Below, piece after piece: positions 59,828-64,000 of a stretch of 64,000 nucleotides of DNA (the first letter of the stretch is position 1; every line of letters begins with the position of its first letter). The notes beneath the pieces were generated by a model. It was not told where the DNA came from, did not search any database, and saw nothing but the letters and a program-made list of their open reading frames with translations. This DNA is from Deltaproteobacteria bacterium. GTDB lineage: Bacteria > Desulfobacterota > Desulfobacteria > Desulfobacterales > SpSt-501. A program made the translations under genes and the position numbers. Location: the NCBI GenBank assembly GCA_016219005.1, contig JACRCN010000096.1, positions 1 to 64,000 of the forward strand, in the 5' to 3' direction.

Positions 59828-62800
59828 ATGGCAACTGAGAAACAGACGGAGCCTTGCAGTGACATTCTGGTAGTAGGGGCCGGGATCGGCGGCTTGAAAG
59901 CCGCCATGGACCTCTCCGAAGCCAGCCGCCGGGTGGTGCTGATCGACAAGGCTTTTTCTATCGGCGGCCTGATGGCCCGGCTGGACAGAACTTTTCCAAC
60001 CAACAACTGCGATCTGTGCACGCTCTCGCCCCAGTTGTCGGAAACCGGGCGCCGGCAGCATATCGAGCTGATGTCCGGCACTCAACTGTCAGCCGTCCAG
60101 GGAGAAGTCGGCCGATTCAGCGCCAGCCTGACCATTGCACCTCGGTTCATCGACTTGAATCTGTGCACCGCCTGCGGCGAGTGTTACAAACGCTTCCCGC
60201 AATGGGTGCGTTTCACTCCCGGCCTGGATCACCGGGCCCCCACCTGCATGCGCTACCCCCAGGCCACTCCGTACGCCTTCTCCGTTTACCCGGAGGCCTC
60301 TTGCCACAAGGACGAGCTGGTCCGGGTGTGCCCGGCCGGCGCTATTTTGACAGAAGATCGCGAACGGGTGGAAACCCGGCTGTTTGGGGCCATCATCCTG
60401 GCGGCAGGCGCCGAGCTCTTCGCCCCCGCCCACCTGGATTACCTGTCCCGGGGCCTCTCGGTCGATGTCCTGACCGGTCTCGAGTACGAGCGGATTTTGT
60501 CCGCTTCCGGCCCGACGCACGGCGAGCTCATCCGGCCCTCCGACGGAAAGCCGCCGCAGCGAATCGCCTGGATCCAGTGCGTGGGTTCCCGCGGGATCAA
60601 CACCGCCGACGTTTCCTATTGCTCGAGCGTATGCTGCATGGCCGCTATCAAGGAAGCGATCGTCACGCGCGAGCGATTTGGAAACGATATTGAAACCACG
60701 ATTTTTTACATGGACATCCGGACGGGGGGAAAGGACTACGAGCTCTATTACCAGCGCGCCCTCAAGGAGTATGGGGTACGCTTCGTACGTTGTCGGCCGC
60801 ACAGCGTGGTGGTTGGCGATGCCGGGCAGCTCCAGATCGCATACCTCCGCGAAGAAAACGGCCGGTTGGAGACGGAACGATTCGACATGGTGGTGCTCTC
60901 CTCGGGTTTCCGCGCTTCGCAGGAGACCGAAGACCTAGGGCGGAGGTTGGGGATCGAGCTGAACCGGCACCACTTCGCCGAAGCCGGGGGATTCAGCCCG
61001 GTCTCAACCTCGCGGCCGGGAATATATGTCTGCGGAACCTTTGAAAGCCCAAAAGACATACCCGAAACCATCGTTCAATCCAGTGCGGCTGCTTGCCTGG
61101 CCATGGAGACCGCAGGGCGGCTCGACCCAGGTGCGGGGCAAGTGGAAGCAGTGCCACCGGAACGGGATGTTGCCGGAGAACCTCCTCGCATCGGAGTCTT
61201 TGTCTGCGACTGCGGGTTTAACATCGGCGGCGTCATCGACGTCGAAGCCGTGGTTGCCCACGTCGCGACGCTTCCTGAAGTCCTCGTGTCGGAAATAGCC
61301 GGTCATGGTTGCTCCAGTGCCGCCATGGAGCGCATCGAGAGCGCCATTCGGGAGAAAGGGCTGAACCGCATCGTGATCGGCGGTTGTTCTCCCCGAACCC
61401 GCGAGACGCTGTTTCAGAACACCCTGCGGAAGGCCGGCCTGAACAAGTATCTGGTGGAGATTGTTAACATCCGCGATCAGGTCACCTGGGTCCACGCCCA
61501 CCTGGCCGACCAAGCGACCGAAAAGGCCAAAGACTTGCTGCGCATGGCGGTCGGCAGCGTTCGCTACCGTCGGCCTCACACCGACTTGGTTCTCCCGATG
61601 AACAAGGACGTGCTGGTCGTAGGTGGGGGAGTCAGCGGCATGACCGCTGCATTGAGCCTGGCCAGTCAAGGTTTCAAGGTAATCTTGGTCGAACGGATGC
61701 GCGAACTAGGCGGCCTGGCCGGGCAGCTTCGCAAAAGTTTGGAAGGGGATGACATCGGGGCCCATGTTCGTTCGCTGGTCGATAGCACCTTGAGCCACAA
61801 GCGCATCGAGGTGTTGACCCAAACGATCATCGTCGACCATTCCGGCATGCCGGGGGCGTTTTCGACCGGCTTGCAGGCCGGGCCCCGGATGCTCTACCGC
61901 CAAATCCGGCACGGCGCCACAATTCTCGCCACCGGTGCGCTTCCCCTGCGGCCGGCGGAGCACCTGCTGGGGGAGCACGGCGCCGTCGTGACTCAACTCG
62001 ACCTGGACGGTATCATCGAGGACCACCCGGACCGGGTGGCCTCGTGGAACACGGTGGTCATGATCCAATGCGTGGGCTCGCGGACGCCGGAAAACCCGAA
62101 CTGCTCCAAGATATGCTGCCAAAGCGCGGTCAAGAACATCTTGCGGATAGGCCGCCTCAACCCCGATGCCCGAATTTTTGTTCTCTACCGCGATATGCGG
62201 ACCACCGGCTTCCAAGAAGATTACGCCATCGAGGCACGCAAAATGGGAGCAGTCTTTGTCCGGTACGAGGAAAATGCCAAACCTGACGTGAGGATCGTCG
62301 GAGACAAGCTGACGGTAGCTTTCGAGGACCGAATTCTGGGAAGGCGGTTGCAGGTCGAGACAGACTGCCTGGCGTTAAGCACCGGCTTCGTGGCCGACGA
62401 CGAAGGGACCGAGGACCTGGCTGCCATATTTCACCTCAGCCGCACCGCGGACGGATTCTTCCGGGAGGACCATGTCAAGCTCAGACCGGTAGAGCTTTCA
62501 GTGCCGGGTTTCACAGTGGCAGGCACGGCTCTCGGGCCCAAGAGTGTCCGGGAGAGTATCACGCAGGCCCTGGCGGCATCGGCGAGGACCCAGGCGCTGC
62601 TATCCAGGGACACGATCAACCTCGGCGCCGTTGCAGCGCGAGTAGACCGCAAGCGGTGCGCCGCTTGTCTGTTGTGCGTCCGGGCCTGCCCGTATCACAT
62701 TCCGTTCATCAATGCGGACGGTGTCTCTGAAATAGATGCGACGCGCTGCCATGGCTGCGGGACCTGCGCGGCCGAATGTCCCGCAAAGGCCATCGAACTG

Positions 62801-62863
62801 GTCCAGTTCGAGGACGACGTGATCACGGCCCAGTTGAATGGGCTGTTGGAAAGGTTGAACTGA
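59828..62863 (+). CDS. Double-module HdrA-type flavoprotein
   Basis: About 1011 residues from the ATG at 59828 (alternatives 59810 and 59816; all have weak ribosome sites). The N-terminal half is an HdrA-like FAD module (VVGAGIGGLKAAMDL) with a ferredoxin insert, followed by a complete HdrA (about 460-1011): CDCGFNIGG, GGCSPRTRETLFQNT, a second FAD site (VVGGGVSGMTAALSL) and two full [4Fe-4S] motifs (C944-C954 and C974-C984). In the N-terminal insert the first cluster has C113, C116, C119 but F123 instead of the fourth cysteine, and the second keeps only C159 and C168. HdrA bifurcates electrons at FAD in heterodisulfide reductase complexes. Confidence 0.9.
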   Translation: MATEKQTEPCSDILVVGAGIGGLKAAMDLSEASRRVVLIDKAFSIGGLMARLDRTFPTNNCDLCTLSPQLSETGRRQHIELMSGTQLSAVQGEVGRFSASLTIAPRFIDLNLCTACGECYKRFPQWVRFTPGLDHRAPTCMRYPQATPYAFSVYPEASCHKDELVRVCPAGAILTEDRERVETRLFGAIILAAGAELFAPAHLDYLSRGLSVDVLTGLEYERILSASGPTHGELIRPSDGKPPQRIAWIQCVGSRGINTADVSYCSSVCCMAAIKEAIVTRERFGNDIETTIFYMDIRTGGKDYELYYQRALKEYGVRFVRCRPHSVVVGDAGQLQIAYLREENGRLETERFDMVVLSSGFRASQETEDLGRRLGIELNRHHFAEAGGFSPVSTSRPGIYVCGTFESPKDIPETIVQSSAAACLAMETAGRLDPGAGQVEAVPPERDVAGEPPRIGVFVCDCGFNIGGVIDVEAVVAHVATLPEVLVSEIAGHGCSSAAMERIESAIREKGLNRIVIGGCSPRTRETLFQNTLRKAGLNKYLVEIVNIRDQVTWVHAHLADQATEKAKDLLRMAVGSVRYRRPHTDLVLPMNKDVLVVGGGVSGMTAALSLASQGFKVILVERMRELGGLAGQLRKSLEGDDIGAHVRSLVDSTLSHKRIEVLTQTIIVDHSGMPGAFSTGLQAGPRMLYRQIRHGATILATGALPLRPAEHLLGEHGAVVTQLDLDGIIEDHPDRVASWNTVVMIQCVGSRTPENPNCSKICCQSAVKNILRIGRLNPDARIFVLYRDMRTTGFQEDYAIEARKMGAVFVRYEENAKPDVRIVGDKLTVAFEDRILGRRLQVETDCLALSTGFVADDEGTEDLAAIFHLSRTADGFFREDHVKLRPVELSVPGFTVAGTALGPKSVRESITQALAASARTQALLSRDTINLGAVAARVDRKRCAACLLCVRACPYHIPFINADGVSEIDATRCHGCGTCAAECPAKAIELVQFEDDVITAQLNGLLERLN

Positions 62864-63339
62864 TGGAGGATTTTGAACCCGTCATCGTGGCCTTCTGCTG
62901 CCACTACTGTGCCTACACGGCGGCGGACATGGCAGGCAGCCTGCGGCTGTGCTACCCACCCAACGTCAAAATCATCCGGGTGCCGTGCAGCGGCAAGGTG
63001 GACACCATTCACCTCATGCAGGCGATCAAGGGCGGGGCGGACGGAGTTTACGTGGCCGGCTGCCTGGAAGGAGACTGCCACTTCAAAAGCGGCAATGCCA
63101 AAGCCGCCCGGAGGGTGGTTTACGCGAAGCGGCTTCTGAACGACGTCGGCATTGAGCCGGAGCGCATCGAAATGATCATGATGTCGGCCGGCATGGGAGA
63201 GCGCTTTGCGGCGACAGCTGAGGAGTTCACGGCCAAAATCCGCGGGATGGGCCCCAACCCAGTCAAACTCATGCGGGCAACCGCGATCCGCGATCCCCAC
63301 AACGTTTCACCGGCCCACAAGGAGAGTGCCGCAGTATGA
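62863..63339 (+). CDS. mvhD: MvhD-type [2Fe-2S] electron-transfer subunit
   Basis: 158 residues from the ATG at 62863, which overlaps the HdrA stop (TGATG). The N-terminal FCCHYCAYTAADMAG, GCLEGDCHFKSGN and VPCSGKVDTIHL motifs are those of MvhD, the protein that passes electrons between HdrA and a partner dehydrogenase or hydrogenase. The stop overlaps the next start by ATGA, so HdrA, MvhD and MetV are translationally coupled. Confidence 0.93.
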   Translation: MEDFEPVIVAFCCHYCAYTAADMAGSLRLCYPPNVKIIRVPCSGKVDTIHLMQAIKGGADGVYVAGCLEGDCHFKSGNAKAARRVVYAKRLLNDVGIEPERIEMIMMSAGMGERFAATAEEFTAKIRGMGPNPVKLMRATAIRDPHNVSPAHKESAAV

Positions 63340-64000
63340 TCACCGCCGAACGTAAACCTATTCAGGAAATCATGAACCTTGTCTCGCCGTACAAGAACCT
63401 CCTGCTGGTCGGGTGCAATGAATGCGTAACCGTCTGCTCTGCCGGAGGCCGTAAAGAGGTGGCGCTGTTGTCCTCCGCCCTGCAGGTTGCCTTCATGAAG
63501 TCGGGCCGGATCGTCCACATCCAGGAAATGACACTGGAACGCCAGTGCGATCCCGAATACATCGAGCAGCTTGTTCCGCACATCGACTCGGTCGATGCGG
63601 TGCTGTCGCTGGCATGCGGCTGCGGGGTCCAGGAGATCGCCCGTCGCTTCAAGGAAAAGATGGTCTTCCCCGGGGTAAACACGAAGTTCATGGGGGCCTC
63701 CGAACGCCCGGGCGTGTGGGCCGAGAGATGCCAGGGCTGCGGGGATTGCCTTCTCGGGGTCACCGGCGGCATCTGCCCCATCGCGCGGTGCTCCAAGCGG
63801 CTTCAGAACGGGCCCTGCGGCGGCTCGAGCAAGGGCAAATGTGAAATCGGCCCGGATGTCGACTGCGCCTGGCAGCTGATCTGGGACCGGCTGAAGGCCT
63901 TGGGACTGCAAGAGCGTTACGAGACCCTATTGCCGGCTAAAAACTGGCGCAACGGCCGTGGCGGCGGCCCCCGCAAAATCGTCAGAGAGGACTTGATGTG
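63336..64000 (+). CDS. metV: MetV-type protein, cut by the window edge
   Basis: At least 221 residues, no stop before the right end. It overlaps the MvhD stop (ATGA). The C-terminal part has the cysteine-rich MetV (methylenetetrahydrofolate reductase C-terminal) pattern: CQGCGDC (132-138), ICPIARCSKRLQNGPCGG and KCEIGPDVDCAWQLIWDRL. N-terminal cysteines C27, C30 and C34 may bind another cluster. MetV passes electrons to MetF in acetogen-type reductases. The next gene cannot be seen. Confidence 0.88.
   Translation, partial: MITAERKPIQEIMNLVSPYKNLLLVGCNECVTVCSAGGRKEVALLSSALQVAFMKSGRIVHIQEMTLERQCDPEYIEQLVPHIDSVDAVLSLACGCGVQEIARRFKEKMVFPGVNTKFMGASERPGVWAERCQGCGDCLLGVTGGICPIARCSKRLQNGPCGGSSKGKCEIGPDVDCAWQLIWDRLKALGLQERYETLLPAKNWRNGRGGGPRKIVREDLM

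Overview
The window is a gene-dense, high-GC bacterial chromosome segment that most resembles an anaerobic, probably sulfate-reducing member of the Desulfobacterota (former Deltaproteobacteria). The evidence is the siroheme-dependent haem branch (ahbC-hemB-ahbD), a tungsten-type aldehyde:ferredoxin oxidoreductase, a PPi-dependent phosphofructokinase, an HdrA/MvhD/MetF/MetV redox cluster, several sigma-54 regulators and a TRAP uptake system. No rRNA, CRISPR array, prophage or intact insertion sequence was seen. There is one tRNA, tRNA-Thr(CGU).

Layout. 1-1163: a small-protein gene behind an AT-rich leader that may fold into a structured RNA, then a small basic protein. 1364-3427 (minus): a chemoreceptor paired with a secreted lone Cache-domain protein. 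3612-9524 (plus): a ClpX-like unfoldase lacking the zinc-finger domain, followed closely by ahbC, hemB and ahbD (late haem synthesis) and a CBS-ACT protein. 9691-16790: hisD, serC, an AOR with a companion protein, a PAS/HD-GYP protein and a small membrane protein. 16958-28752: housekeeping genes (PPi-PFK, smc, ftsY, HU, acylphosphatase, ligA, aminotransferase), with an inverted-repeat element and a 9-bp degenerate repeat upstream of smc.

29227-37050: a sugar-acid catabolic locus. On the minus strand a TRAP transporter (dctP-dctQ-dctM) is followed by an SDR, an altronate dehydratase homologue and a zinc dehydrogenase. A divergent FAH-family gene of much lower GC completes it. 37293-50096 (minus): a long housekeeping run from mfd through two SurA-type chaperones, rodZ, recO, a GHMP kinase, glyQ and glyS to a nucleoside phosphorylase. 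50155-54602: tRNA-Thr, two possible overlapping small ORFs leading into an IHF-like gene, and a sigma-54 two-component pair.

55185-64000: an accessory-looking region. It holds an orphan receiver domain, a GluR0-like ligand-gated K+ channel, a PAS sigma-54 activator with a cysteine-rich sensor, and the operon it probably controls. That operon starts at a clear -24/-12 promoter and encodes a TusA fold lacking its cysteine, MetF, a double-module HdrA, MvhD and MetV, the last cut by the window edge. I read it as an electron-bifurcating or confurcating methylene-tetrahydrofolate reductase module.

The most interesting items are this cluster with its cysteine-less TusA and partly decayed HdrA iron-sulfur sites, the zinc-finger-less ClpX beside the haem genes, the GluR0-like channel, and the candidate leader RNA at the left edge.
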